A program made the position numbers and the translations under genes. A stretch of 64,000 nt of DNA from Stichopus chloronotus (taxonomy: Eukaryota > Echinodermata > Holothuroidea > Aspidochirotida > Stichopodidae), in contig CM037830.1 in the NCBI GenBank assembly GCA_021234535.1, positions 2,640,170 through 2,704,169 of the forward strand. Reading direction: 5' to 3'. Shown piece by piece: positions 11,836 to 26,800 of this stretch. Below the pieces are notes generated by a model, which saw only the letters and a program-made list of their open reading frames with translations, was not told where the DNA came from and made no database searches. The number at the start of each line of letters is the position of its first letter. Within the stretch, counting starts at the first letter, position 1.

Positions 11836-14800
11836 GTAGGTGCTCTAGAATTATAGACATTAGTTCATTGAAGATGCAATGGAAATTACCAGCTCTGTCA
11901 AAGTTATAAGTTTATCAGATCTGTATTTGCCTTGATCAGTGATAAGATTATTTTATTTTATTGTGATTATTTATTTACATAATATGGAGGAAACTTGCTT
12001 ATGTAGGGCATGTCAAATTTTTGTAGTAGAGGCAGGTGGTAGTTGAAAACTTGAGTTAGAAGCAACTTGTTGTGCAAAATCTGCTTAAGTTCTAATCCAT
12101 TACTTTCTTCTTTCAAGCAAGGCCATGGTAGACCACTACCTAACAACTGTGTGTTGTCTGTAATGTTTCTTGACCAGAGGCATTTAGAGAATGTGTTGAC
12201 AAAAGTCTAAAGACAAAATAGTTGTAAATATTTCATTTTACAATGCTTTCATCCATCACAGGTGTTTACTGCTCTTAGATCTGATTTAAAACTTCAAATG
12301 TAAAGTAAATATAAGTAAGGTCTCATTTTGATTGTGGCAAAACTGTCTTCCCTAGAAACATTCCAGATAGGTCAGTAGCATGAATGTTGAGGATATTATC
12401 GATAATCTAGGTTACATTTTACTCTGCAATCATCTGCCAAGGTCAAAGGTATTTCAGTTTTAGTCTCCAAGCAAAAGATACATGTTATGCAATACAACTG
12501 TAGGGAAAGATGAATTACCCTTTAGATGAGGCGTTATACATTAAGTTCATTTTTAAAAGAAGATGTGAAAAGTTTCATTTAATACCTCAGTGTGCTCAGT
12601 CAGCATTCAAATTATTGTTGGTATCATACCACACAATATTTGTTCAACTCTGTGATCTCTTCCAATTTTCTGTTTATGAATTATACCTTTTATGCTAATA
12701 TGAACTGTCCGATGGTGAGTCACATTCATTAACTATGTATATTAAATGCAATTGTCCACAATTTATCACCTCTTGAGGAAGTAGAATTATGATGAAGCAT
12801 CAATTCATCAGGATATAATCACAATTTTCTTCTTATCCCAAATATCCTCTCTTCTGGAGGTTGGAAATTGTGTTGATTAACTGGCGAGTGAAGTGCTAAT
12901 CACCGACCATCTAAAATTCATCTTAATCGTGAAAATTTTATGACCAATGTACTAAAACCGTTCAAAACTCAACAAAAGTCATTAGATTTTTCATAGCCCC
13001 TCTTTGCGTTCATTTTTCCCCATCCTGTGTAGTTGCTGAATGTAGTTCTGATCAGTTTCTTCCACCAGCCGTCACTTTAAAGCATCACAATAGTTGTTGG
13101 AGTAGAATCGCTTCATACAAAGATTTACTCTAAGAGTAGACAAGTTTTTTACTGGTTTTTTCTTTCGGTTCTCAACATATTAAGCCAAACATCTGTCATA
13201 AGAGTCATTCATTCAGTTAATCTCCAAATCACTAAGTGTGTTAAGACTAAATTTTTACTTTTTTTTTTTCTGTCGTCTCTGGTAAAATTATTGTATTCTC
13301 TGGCTTGAAAAAGCATTTTTGGTATTCAGAACCAAAAAAAGAAAAAGAAAAGTGAATTGTAAAAAAAGGAGGAATTCACTTATTCTATCTGTTTCTCTTG
13401 TTTGATGTTTTTGCTTTGAGTAGAAATTGAGTAGAATGTTGCTTTTGTTGTAGAAATTTGTGTGTGAAAGGAATGGAAGATCTGCTGAACCAATTAAACA
13501 AAAGGAATTTAGAAAGGAAAGGATGTAGTATATTAAAGCAGTAGCATTTTTATGACATGTCTACAGCAAACAGTACATGATTACTTTCATAGTTAAAGAT
13601 CGCTCCTCAAATACAAAACATGGCAGAAAGGTTAGGAATAATATGTAATGAAGTAAATTTTCTGCTTTCACTTACCTATATCAACACAACAGCTGCATTT
13701 CCTGTGCAGCTGTTGCTAAGCTATTGATACCGCATCACCTACTCATTTGCCATCCATATCTGCCGAGTATTGAGTTGTATGAGAATTTGCTCCTGTCATG
13801 TTTTGTTCTTTTAGGACTTTATCTGGTTATTTCTTTCTCCCCTTTCAAACTGCATTTAGCAAGTATCTGTCGCTCTCCTGGGTGTCCTTAATGTTTTTTG
13901 CCCAGAAAGTTTTGACCTGGTTACCCATCTTTTTTTTTTTTTTTTTTGATGCTTTACAGGACCTACGCTTTGACTGTCATCCATCTCCATGTTGCACTAG
14001 TCCTCTGCAAAATGGGATTTGTGCACTTCTCCATTCAACATATTACTTTAATCAATTTAAGACTAGAAAGGGTTGATGCTCTCTGCATTGAATCAAGATG
14101 ATGAAGTGTTGACCAGTGTCTCAAAAATTAGTTTGACAAACATAATTCTCAGCTGTTTGTAAAAAAATGTTGGGTAGCTGAGGGTTTAATCTGGTGGGCA
14201 CGGTGGTTATATTTTATTGGCTACCCTGTGGGCTGTGTTTTACTTTAAAATATTCCAAAGTGATTAAACTGGTCACTGACTGGCGTTGCCTCCTTTCCAC
14301 TGTAAGCTCATGTATGATTCTTTTACAGATGTTGTTTGAAGAACCAAAAAGCACCTAAAGTGACTTTTCTTTGGAGTATTTATTAGATGGGGTTGGTTCA
14401 TTCAACTCTCCCTTGTGAGTCATTGACGAGGCATATGATGTGTCTTTAATTAAGGCTATCATCAAATGCCAGATAAAGTAATTAAACAGCCAAGTTGAAC
14501 TGAAAAATGGTGCCAAAATTGGTCTCAAAATTGTGAGGTAGCGGCACATTAAATATTTAAGAATGCCTGACTCTGTGACAGGAAGGCAAGGAAGTACGGA
14601 TTGATTGAGGTAAAGGGGGTAAAAGTTCTTGTAATATTGGGAGAGGGTTAAATCTTTGACAAACTTCAGACAGTATTGAGCGCATTCAAGATTAAGTCAA
14701 GGTACAGCACACACTGAATCATCTCCCTCTCAGTTTTAACCATTAACCTGTGATCTGGACTCTGGGAATTTGTCTGTGTACGTTTCTGGTCACCTGTAAT

Positions 14801-17800
14801 TGCCATCGAGGTGTACTCTGTATGCTTGTGTGCTCTGTATGTTGTCAAATGTGATGTATGCTTTCAAATAATTCTAAGACTAACTTCTGTACCATACATC
14901 CCCTCTTTAAAGAAATATAACCAATCTATGAAGTGAGGTCATTATGGACAGTGACCAGCGCTACACATGTGTGTGTTTCAGTGTTTTCCACAGATGTTCA
15001 AGAGCGGGGATGGGGGCCGGGCATGTTTGAAACGAGTACATGTTTGCAGAGCAATCGTCGAGAGCTTGAGGGAAGGACGTTCCTGGTCACCTCAAAATTG
15101 TTGATATAAAATTGAGGTACAAAATGGTGCCACTTTAAGAATTTCTTCTCTGTAGACAGTTGCTGATTGTCAGCGTCCTCGTCAGTAGGAAAGAAGCTGT
15201 TACAGGGTGGGGGGTGAGAACATTTGTGTAGGGGATGTCACTTTTTCACCGATATGGGAATTTTCACTCAAGGTGCCTCCCCCCAAAAAAAAGAAGAAAG
15301 GTAGCAATATGATATCAGGGCAGCACCTTAATTCCTGAACCAGATGAGATTTAGGATCCAGCAGTCATAAATAGAGTGCGGAATGTATCAACACCTCTGC
15401 AAGTGGCAGATGTTGTGCATACCACCAGATTTCCCTGAGTTGAAGTATTTAAAGTTGAAGTCACCCATAATATATAAGAATGTCTTACTAATGTTTATAA
15501 GTAAAAACCATGTTTACATGCAAAATCATGGGAAGATATACTGTTTGTTTTTAAGGGTTTGGGTGTGTCAGCATTAAGAAAAGTTTTTACCATACAGTTT
15601 CATAGGTTCTGTGGCTGAGAGTATTTGAAATTATGGATAAGTTGTCGCAAGAAGAAAAATTACAAGGTTTTCTCTACAGAACATTTCCCTCCAGTATGCT
15701 AGAAGTCCAAAATATTTTCAAACTTAAAACTTTTTCTCATAACCTGGAGATTAGAATACATGCATTTGTGTATAGGCTTAGTTTGCTAGTAAGTTCTTGG
15801 TGGAAAAAGCTTGACTACTTTTAGCATATTATTGTATGCTACAATGTCTTGAGCAAATAGCAGCTGCTAAGAGTAACAGGAATTAAGAAAGAAGAAATAG
15901 TATGATGGCCCGTATCAATTCTGATTTTTATTAGCCTTTAGTTTTGTAGACCAAAGAAACCTTCGAGTGGTCGTGTTTTTGGTCTTCCATAGTCAAATGA
16001 AGTTTAGCCAAATGGGTGCCTTTAGTGAATGCATCCTGTGTGAGGATAATATGCATATTTTGTGTAAATTGTGCAGTGTGAGCAATGTGTCCTTCAGTGG
16101 GTATGGATCTTAAGCCTAAGTTACTTATTGACTTCAGTCAGTCAGTCAGTCAGTCAGTCAGTCAGTCAGTCAGTCAGTCAGTCAGTCAGTTGTGGCATTG
16201 GATGTTTTAGAGTATGTTAAATCAGCATTTCCTTGAGAAGAAGAGGTCTTTCTTTGTATGTTATTGTGTTCACTTTGGGACGAGCACAGCAGAAAGCATA
16301 ACATGGAGTGAATATCAATACAGTAATTTAGCCATTTTGTAAAAAACATATTTTACAGTGTATTTCTTCTTTGTTTCTTTTGTTACAGAGTGTTTAGAAT
16401 TACTATTAAATTTAGGAGGCAATTGCTCTGTTCCTGAAGAGCATGGATTTACACCTCTGCATGCTGCTGCATACGAAGGCCATGCTAAGTATGTACTCAT
16501 CGGTCATCGATCATTTTCTATCAGTACCTTGTGTTTACATCCAATTATTATCTCTGTAGTTAGGTTTTCCTTCCCTGACTCATGATAATCATTAACAATC
16601 AGTATGAAAATATTGTTGCAGTTTCAGTTAAAAGAGGTCACAAAGGTGGAAATAGTTGTCCATTTAGCAAATAACAAAGGTGCAGTCTGGTCATTGGATT
16701 GTCTCACAATTACAAATGTGATCAGTTATTTTATATGCTTACATGTATTTCCAGTTGACGTCTTCCTCGAAACTAAGAAATCCAGTGATAGATGTGAAAC
16801 AGCAAATTGAACTAAGCCCGTTGTAAGTAATTATAAGAACACCAAGTTGTGAATGCAATTTTGGGTGAAAGATACATAACAAAGTGACCTTGAATAACAT
16901 CTGACCACATCATAGAAATAAAATGCCATTTCAGGCTTATGATGTGATGGAAAATGCATACAGTTGCCATAAAAATGACCTAATTAGTTAGCCCCCCCAT
17001 TGGTCTGTTATATACCTCTGACTTATGAAATACTTCGTGTTTGTCCTCACTGGCAGATGCTGCAAGCTGCTTATTGACCATGGGTCAAAGGTCAACAATG
17101 CTGATGACCAAGATTGGTTGCCCATTCATTGGGCTGTGGTCAAAGGTCACACTGACTGTGTCAGAATCCTTTCTGACAAAGGTGCTAACTTGAGTGGTAC
17201 CACAAAGGTAAGTATTTGACAACAAAAATCTTTGGTCATTCTTCAATGGACACCAGATTAGTTAGGGTGTGGTGCATACCACAAGTGAAATAGTTGACAA
17301 AACTGAGCTTATTTAGGTGTTGAATGAATATTCCAATGAATGGCGTTAACTTTGGTGGTATAGTAATGGTTAGAATTTGAGTACTTGACACAGCTACTAC
17401 AAACACTTTAGTGCTAGTCTAACAACCTTACTAAATTTATCTGTCTCAAGAATCTAAATCTTTAGAAAACAATGCAATTTACTTTTTGACTAATACTAGA
17501 CAGCAACTTGAAAAATTAAAAGTTGTTTCTCTTAAAATATTGTGATTCACATTTTAGACTCATCCTTACCTCTTGCCAAGGCTAATGCATTGTTTAAATT
17601 CTAGCACACTGCCCTCTATGCACCGAATCGCTTGTCTGAATTCCACTTCTGTGTATCTTAAGATGTTAGTAAGGGGTAAGTGTGGTTATTTGTGAATATT
17701 TGTGAGTTGTCAGAAATAGAAATGATTCAATTGTTATTCTCCTTTGTTGTGAAATGTTTCTTTTGTCAAGCAATTGCCTGAGTGTGTACACATTTTTGGC

Positions 17801-20800
17801 AATCCATTCAGAATTATTTACTTTGAATGTTCTTAATACATTCTCACTGCAGTTTCTTCATCTCTGTTATTTTTGTATGGCTTTTTACAGACAGGGTGGA
17901 CGGTCTTCCACATAGCGGCCAGATTTGGCCAGATTGAATGTCTGAAAAGTTTGCTTGACTTGCTTAGAAGTGAAAACAATCATTATCAAGATAATAATTA
18001 CAAACAATTGGACGACAAGAAGAACCTCGAGGCCTTAATGACTACCGCTGATCAGGATAGCTGGACAGTGGCTCATCTTCTGGCATCGTCAGGGAATCTT
18101 GTAAGTCAGAGAGGTTACTGGCACAGAGAGACGGTGATCACACATCATCATTTGTTTGTGCCGAGTCATAGCGAACATATTTCCAGGACACATCATGCCA
18201 CAGCCCATTTTAGGAGCAATAAAAGAAACGTTGCAGTGACGGCATTCTGCAACTTTTGTACCCGTAGGTTTCAGGAAAAGTAGTCACACCAGACGTGAAA
18301 GATACGTCATCCTGTGTAGCTATGGAAGGACATGTGGAAGTCTATCAATCCAGGAAGAGGTGTAAACAGTTTGCAACCTCAATGTGTGTCTCATTTTAAG
18401 GTGAACTTGATATAGAACTTTAAAAAAGAAAACAAAATTAATCGACAGAGAGGTGGATAAGTGTTTATTCTCCTGGCTTCTATGTCATGATGTTGTACTT
18501 CGTAGTTGGATCATTGTATCACATTCGTTAATATTTGATGAGTGAATTGTTACAGATTTCATTGTTCCATTCAGTTTTAAATTCATCCTTTGTTTGCCTA
18601 TTAAATATATGTAGTTAATAATGTACTTCAAAACATTCAGGAAAGCAATTTGGCCAAAGGATAATTTGTTTTTCCCATTATTATAACAGTTTTACAACAG
18701 TACTAACATGAGCCAAAAATGAGAGCACAAGACATCACTCGTTCATGGTCTTTCCAATACAAAAATATAACATCCGCAGAAACCGAAGCTCATTGTTACC
18801 TGATTGCTGTGTGTTGCCATGGCTACTTGAACTGGTTTTGTGAAGTAGATATGAATCTCTACATTTCAAAAGTTAATTATTAAATTGGTGAATTGCTCTC
18901 ATGTATGTTGCTTTTTTTTTTTTTGCAAATTGCCTCTGCCAAACAATTTGCAGGTTTGTCATTTATCACGTTGCATTTTTTTTTTCTTTGCTAGGATTTT
19001 GTCGTCATTGTTAGCACTGTGTGCCGCGCATTGTCAGCAGCTGCCAACGTATGAAACAGAGCATGCATCAAAATATTAAATTAATGTTTCCCTTAATGTG
19101 ACCAGTCATTGTTTAACAAACACAATGTCACCAAATAAGATGTTTTCATATCATTCAGCAAGGGACAGTGGGGTTGGGGAAAAAGAGGAGGTTTTTGAGG
19201 GAGCAGCTGAAAGTTTGGACAGATTTGTGAAGGGTGCTGGCTGAGTTTGTTGATGGATGGAGAGAGGTAGGAGAAAAGAGGAAGTTTTTGTAAGCTTCTA
19301 GATGGTAGAAATTAAAGGTGTTAGACTATCTGCTGTTGAAAGACATACTGACTTTACAAAGCACAATACTTCCAAAATAGTTCTTTGGTTGAGATTATCA
19401 TACATTCCACTCATTGACTGTAAGGCAATTGTTATTTAATTTGTGTGTGAATACCTCCACAAGTTAAATAGGAAGGAGGGATACCTATCACATGGTGGCT
19501 ATGGCAGCTACTGAGGACAGTCTATTTTGCATTCTATTAGTATGAGTGATGATTTTTTTCTGTTGATTACTTTTCTCGCAGAATGGCTTGAAACTTTTGA
19601 ATGATGCCAAGCTCCTTGACCTTGGTGTCAAGGACCAGTGGAACCAGACACCAGTGGACATTGCAACTGATGCATGTAAAGATTATCTCAACTCATTAGG
19701 TCAGTCTTTTCAACATTATTTATTATTTCCTCTCTAGGACTATTCTCAAAGAATTGTTTCACTATTTTTCAACTTGGAAGACTAACTGCAAGCTATCATG
19801 ATAATCCAGTAAATTAAGAAAACCATTCATTCAGTGCAATGAGGAGTGAGCATGAAATCCCTCAAAGATTGAATGCATGTGTAGCGTGAAAGGAGAGATA
19901 TAAGATTTGTTTGATTTTGAGTTTTTCCCTTCTTTTAAATATACAACTGAAGTTGTTCATGGATGAAATACATCAATCATGAGAAAAAAAAAAGTGATAG
20001 TGGTTTCTTTGGAAACCAACAGAACAGCATACAAAAATAAAACTTTGAAAGCAGTTTTGCGGAAAAATGGTTTTACTTTTAAGAGATAGACTGCACCTAT
20101 TAATTTCGAACAGTACAGGTATCACCTGTATAACTTACAAGACACCATTCACGTCATAACTCTGTGATCATTGTATGAGGGATATTCAACACACTGGGAA
20201 TGTTAGTATTTAGCGCAGCCAGGTACCGTATAGTACAATGTATACTTCAATATCCTGATGCCTACTTACAATCCTCAGGTACTGCAGGACTGTACAGGTG
20301 TAGGCAGTGACCTGGTTTTAAATTAATATCATCACATTACTCAGTGGTTTGATGAGTGCCATTTTAGATTCCATACACTCAGCCATCTTTTGTACTGTTC
20401 CTTTCTGTTGTAAACACAGCATTTACTACACTTTGTCTGTTATATTTGTGTCTGTCCTTCATTAAGCGGTACTCAATCTCTTTTTCTTTTTGTCATGTTT
20501 CTTATGGGAACATCTTGCTTCCTTATTTGTGAAAGTGGATGGCAATTTAATACGGCAATATGTGACTAGTTGGGCTTTAGCTTACTAGGGAATAGATATT
20601 GATGCTATGCAATATGCATTATGTTATACTGTAGCCTAGGTATGAACGTAGCATAGTAAGTTTCTCGTGTCCCCATAGGTATACATGTGCATGTGCAGTG
20701 TCAACAATCCGCTGTTTTGGCAAACTGAATAAGAAGCACTTGTATACTTTTAATAGCTTGTTGAGAGAAACGTTGCATTTAAATTGAATGAAAACTGTGT

Positions 20801-23800
20801 ACCTTATGTAATCAAATTTAAAACTTTGGGGGGTTACTTTTCTGAGAATTCAAAATCAGCTAGCAGAATAATTCCCAAAATTATTTTCCCAAATTTTTTG
20901 AATGGTGCAATTTTACTCAGTCTTAATTGTTTTCATTTCCATGCGCTCAATCACTCAAGTGTCAAAAAACAAAATCGACCAGACTCTACAGTAGTAAAAT
21001 TGGTTCCTTTTGAGTTATGATTTTGAAAATTAAATCTTTTTTTGAATGATTGTTAATTGTTAACTACACTGTGAAAAGAAAATCATACTTGTATTGCTGA
21101 TAAAAATGTTTAACCTTATGGCAGTATTAACAACTATTATCTTTCATGGATTCGCTATTATCTTACTCGAAATCCAACCATTAAATTGGAATGCTATACC
21201 TTGAAGGAAATAAATCAAAGTGCACAAAATGTGTTCTTTCAGTGAAAAAAATGATTTGTTGCTTACTAACAGTTGGAACTACTGTGCGTGTAATCCTCGA
21301 TATTACGTCCCCACCGCCGAAGTTTGACACACCACCTTATGGAAAGACCATCAGAGGGAACGACAAGAAACAGTTTACGATCGGCTCAGTGACCGTGGGA
21401 CCATCCATGGACTGGGGGGGGTTTCACAGCAGACTAACCTCAGTTCTCTCATCTCACAACCAGGTAAGCAGATGATGAGGTTTTAACTCCTTCATTATGT
21501 TGTGTACATGGATCATGTAACATTAGTGTCTTAACATTAGCTTTGGTCAATGGTTTTGTGGTCTAGTCCCAACTGTTGCAAACTGTTTGTCATCTCTGGT
21601 TCCATACCTTAACAGCATTAAGTTGTATTCAAAAATACAAGTAAACTTATTTTACACAATGAACTACTTGAATTGCAGCATTGAGGTTGCATGAAGGATT
21701 CTTTCGATAGTGAAGGTAAACTAGTGACTTTTTATATTGATCGTTGAATTTCCAATTTTTGTTCACATTGTTTTCGTTCTAACCGAGTTTTTGTTGGTTT
21801 CTAAGATTTGACCTTGTGGTTATACGGTCAGGAGACGACAGCTTAAAGCAGGATGTGCTGTTTGATAAAAAATATAACATTCCTTGGTTATCTGCCATCA
21901 TTCTCTTCCATTTGATATCAACCTGGAAAACAACATCCATGCCATGTTTCTTTCAGGAGATATTTCACTATAGTTACAGTGACAATTATGGTATGAAGAA
22001 GATTGAGCTGGTTCGCTTTCACTGAAATGCTAGCAGAACTGTGTCCTGTGGTAGATGTATGGGACTCCCATGGGAATAACGACGATGAAAATCTCACGCC
22101 CAAGCATTTCTCTTTGAAATGTGGACGATTTGTAGACATGTATATCACTGTGCTGTAGTTTTGATAGCTTTGTACAACTGTTAGAGGGTATAGCACCAGT
22201 CCTCTGGTGCACTTTTGAAAAGACAAGAATAACAGCACATTCTCCTTGAAATGGTTTATAAAAGATGAAGGCACCAATATTTACTGTCAGTCAAGCAGTC
22301 GATCAGTTAGTCAATCTGTCAGGCAATCAGAAAAGTGATTGATGCTCCTTCTGTGTTTGAAGGTTGTTGTTTTAAATTAGCTTTTTGTTAATGAACGATT
22401 GTGCAGGTTAAAACAACAAGCTGTTTCTCCATTAAATTATTCCCATCATGCAGGTCAATCAAGGATATGATATTTCAGAGTAACTCTTGTATGATGAGTC
22501 CAGAAGGATTGCTTTTGTGGTTGTTTTCCATCCTCTGTCCTGTCATTCATCTTTAAATTGCCTCTGGTCACAGTCTCATTCAACTCATGGTTCCGTGTCT
22601 CATCTCATATCATATCTTCGTTTCCTCCTCGTAAGGCCAAAAATAAGGCGTCATTCAATTTCATGATTGAAATTTTGAAATCATCTGTCTTTTAACTCAT
22701 CCAGCTTCTGCATTCTCCCAGATTCACAATCCTCCACCTAGGCTCTCCTCCTGTTCAGATCACATTTTCATCTCGGTAGTTCTCTTTTAATATAGTTTGA
22801 TTAAGCAGTCGATAAAATATTCCCAGGAGTTAGAGTAATCTAACAAGATTTGTGTCATGGATGTTGCCCAAATACCCCGCAGCCTGTATAAACACTGGCA
22901 TCAGTTGCTGCTGCTGCTGCTGCTGCTGCACAGCGTTTGGTTCAGTGTTATCTGTGGTCAATGCACAGGAGATTGTGGAATGGGCTACCGATAGTATCTT
23001 CCAGTCACAGCTATTCCTGGGACAGCCTGTTCAGGTGTACAGTGCATCAGGGATTAGAATCGGAGGTTGTCCTCCCAAGGGGATTAATAGGGGTAAGGAT
23101 TAAGGACCACTTTTGGAAGAAGAGGAAATTGACTTGTTTTCATTACCTTGCTGTAACCTGGAGGCATTGAGTCTAGTGAAGGTCAGATAACTCCACCAGT
23201 TGTAGATGGCAAAGATATTATCTAATAAAAAGTCATTTGAACTCATACTGAGGTAAAGGTCAGTTATTACAAGTCATTGTCCCTTCAGATACTTTTTTCC
23301 CTCTCTTTTTTGTGCCCTGTGTCATCGTCCCTATTCATAGTCTGTGCATTAAAGCACACTGCTTGCAGGGTTTCAACAACAATCAAGCACAATAACCATG
23401 GCAATTTGTTATGACTCTTATCAGCTGCAAACTTAAAGATTTATATTAAAAGAAGTATTCCCAGGCATCTGCCTTCTCTTAATGCAGCTCTTAAAATCTC
23501 TCTTTTTAATTTCACTGAAAATGTCTCTTTTTAATTTCACATGTTGGTATCGTTGAAGTAGTATTCTCTACTATACCAGTTACCAGGACGAGTACGTCTC
23601 GACTGAGTTCGGGTTAATATTCCACGATCGTCATGATTCTGTGGTTCAGTCTCCTTAGATATCAATTAACTAAGGAGTTGCATGTGATCAAAATGTTGGG
23701 TGAAATTTGCAAATGTTGTACACAGAAAGATGTGTGGGCACGGGGACTCAGTGTTTAATAACAATCTATCGTTACAATGTACTTTTAAAGTTGTGTACTC

Positions 23801-26800
23801 CCCTATTGTAAGTGTTCTGCACCATCATTTCTAGTTGAATGGTAGTCTATTATTTATAATCATCCCAAAACATGATGAGGGATAAGGCTTTATTCGTAAA
23901 ACCTTTCCACCATGCTTAGGTGGCATGACTGAATGAAGTTTAATCTTTAATCCTGCATATTTATTGAACTGATCTCACATATGGTCTTTTGATGATCTAC
24001 ATTGGTTACAAATTCCCAGTTGATTTAGGGTGAGGCCATTTGATGTCAACAGAGGTCAATCAGTGCAAACCTTGTAAACACAATATTCTAGGGATGGAAG
24101 ATTAAACATCATATTTATTTTATGTTAGATGATTATCAGGAAAGTATTGTTGAAACTCATGAATCTGTCATACATGCACTTGCTCATTACAAAATATGTT
24201 ATGGAAAGGTATGTTGCTGAGAAAACACAAAACTGTTGCTTGCTTTAATTAAACAATATTTTATGAAGCAAGCGTGAACATACCTCATTTCACTTGTTGG
24301 TTTGACAATAGGGTGGGGGACACAAAAAGATACAAACTTTTTGATTAAACAACCACCTATACATTATCATGTTAGTTAGACCTTTTTTTAATTCATTTAT
24401 ATTTGAGATATATAGTTGCTAGTTTCAATAAGGAGGTTTAAAGGGAATGGGTGGGATTGCAGGATTTACTTATCTATTTTTTTTATTTTCTTTTATCTCC
24501 TTCTTATTTGTGGTAATGTAATTTATGTTTTGCTTTTTTATTGTAATGGTTGTCTGCTTTTTCTAGCTACCCTAGCTTCTTTCAGGTCTCCACCAATTAT
24601 TTCATTTATTACACATTTTGATTATTGCATATGTGCTTAAAAGTGGAAATAAATTTAATTGAAATTGTAAATATTGAGAGAATGGACGTCAGTGGTTCTG
24701 CATTGTCCAAATCTTTTGACATTCATGTATGCCTCATATGTATATTTGAATTTCAGTTCTTAAACTCCATCGTCCGACTAGAAAACAAATCTGAAAACGG
24801 GGATGAAAAGTACGGCCAGCCTGTGGGACTCGGAATATCAAGTAAAAGCGTCAGGGTCATAAGATGTGGTAAGTTCATTCAATTTTGAAACTTTGATTGA
24901 GTTTGATTATTTTGGTCATTTGTGTCTTGAAGCATCACCAGATGTTGGTCATCTCCTTGACTCATTCGTCGTTGTCCTATACCCCCCCATGGCACACCTC
25001 TCGTCATAAGTCTCTCAACACCAGTGTATCTTTAACATTAAGATGGTTTAATCAGTTATTGTGTGGAAAATTTCATGTTTTATTTCCACTTTCAACCACT
25101 CACTAATAAGCCCAAAATTACCGCCAATATTTTGTTGTCTGTTAACATGAAAATATGCCTCTGGTAGCTGGTCTTTACTTATGGTGTTCATAAGAATATC
25201 AAGAGGAGCCCTGTCTGTCACTTAAGGTGAGATTAACATGTGAAGTAATTAATATCCTTTTATAGCATCATGGATGGGTACATGATCAACGGTAAGTTAA
25301 CCTGGATGAGATGTTGTGGATCAATTTTGGAACAGACTTTTTGAGCAAAGAAGATGTTAAAAGTGTTAAAGCGATGAATTTATCTTTGACAGGATCCATG
25401 GAATGGTCCATAGGTCATAACCCTATGTGCACACCGTTTGACCTATTCAAATCATCCTCCGAAGTTTTGGTAAAGTTGAAAGGTGCGTCATGTGGATCCT
25501 TGGATCACCTGGCCTATGAATCCATGATACCAGTAGGATACGCTGCAAAACTACCTCCGTCTGGTAAGATGAAATTCATTGATTAGTTTCAATATATTAC
25601 CTTTCAGATGTAAGATATAACAAGCTTTAGTGACCATAAAGAATTTGCTTCATTTCGGTACAGCATGATGTTAGTGATTCTTAACTCGTGTGTAAACTGT
25701 GCCAACAGTATAGTGACACAAAGAGTAAGATTACTACATAAAACACTTATAAAATTAACTCCTTTCCTACAAAATTGAAGAAGATCACTTTAATCATGAG
25801 GACAAATTAACATCTTTTTTTGAGCATTCTTCCAGATGAGACAAAATCACACATCCTGCAAACATTATTATGAGAAAACGTTAAATTCAAAATTTGAAAC
25901 TGTGGATTCCACTCGGGTCATTCAGGTCATATGGGATCATCAGAGGACATATATGTGCAAAGCTTGTGAATGTTCGTGAACGCCCTAGCTTTTGAAGGAA
26001 AGGTGCAAGACAGGTCAAAGTAGGTGTGTGGGGAGGGACATATAAAAATCTCAGCTGGGATTATTTTTGGTGCAGGTCAAAGATCAGTCTGAGGTCACCA
26101 GTGGTCAAAATGTAGACAACCAATTTTTTGCAGTATTTCAGGAACCACATAGTGCATGAACTTGCAAACTTGGATGGTGTACTTCCTTCTAAGTGAATAA
26201 GAGTGTGGAGGTTTTGTTTGAGGTCATAGGTCATATGGGGATATAAGAGGTCATAAAGTGAAAAGCTTGTGAACACACTATTTTTAAAGGGGATGTAACC
26301 CTGTACTTCACAGGTGGTGTTAAGGTGCAGTACATAAATACCTTTGTTGGGTTTGGGTTTGGTATAAATTGAAGGTTATTTGGGTCATAAGGAGGTGCAA
26401 AATGTGAGCTCTCTGCTGGTACTTTTCTTTCTGTTTTTGTGGGTAAACGAATATTTGCTGTAACCAGCAGGCAATGACCTGGCAATACTTGGAATGTTTT
26501 ATAGAATTCAGTATTTTTGGTCTTATAAATTAGAATTGTGTGACTTAACATGCAGTGCACAACAGAAAGCAATACACACCTTTATCATCCTTTTGTTATA
26601 AATCTATTACTATTTGTACTGAGCTGTTTTGATTGTTATAAGTACAAAATTCCCCAAAACCAAACAGTTGGTTTTTTTAGTTTGCTTTGCAAAGATACAA
26701 TCACTTGCATATAGAGAGACATTTTAATCGTGGTAAGTGGCCATTGACCTCTGAGGTCACTGAGACAGGTATTACCAGTCCCAGAGGGATCTTTATCCAA

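Noticed and set aside
18101..18283. Continuation of exon 4 to the stop at 18,283
   Set aside because: A strong donor CTT/GTAAGT at 18,100 and in-phase continuation at 19,582 show that it is intron read-through.
22852..23170. Frame with poly-Cys
   Set aside because: It is caused by the (TGC)8 repeat in an intron; there are no splice sites or homology.
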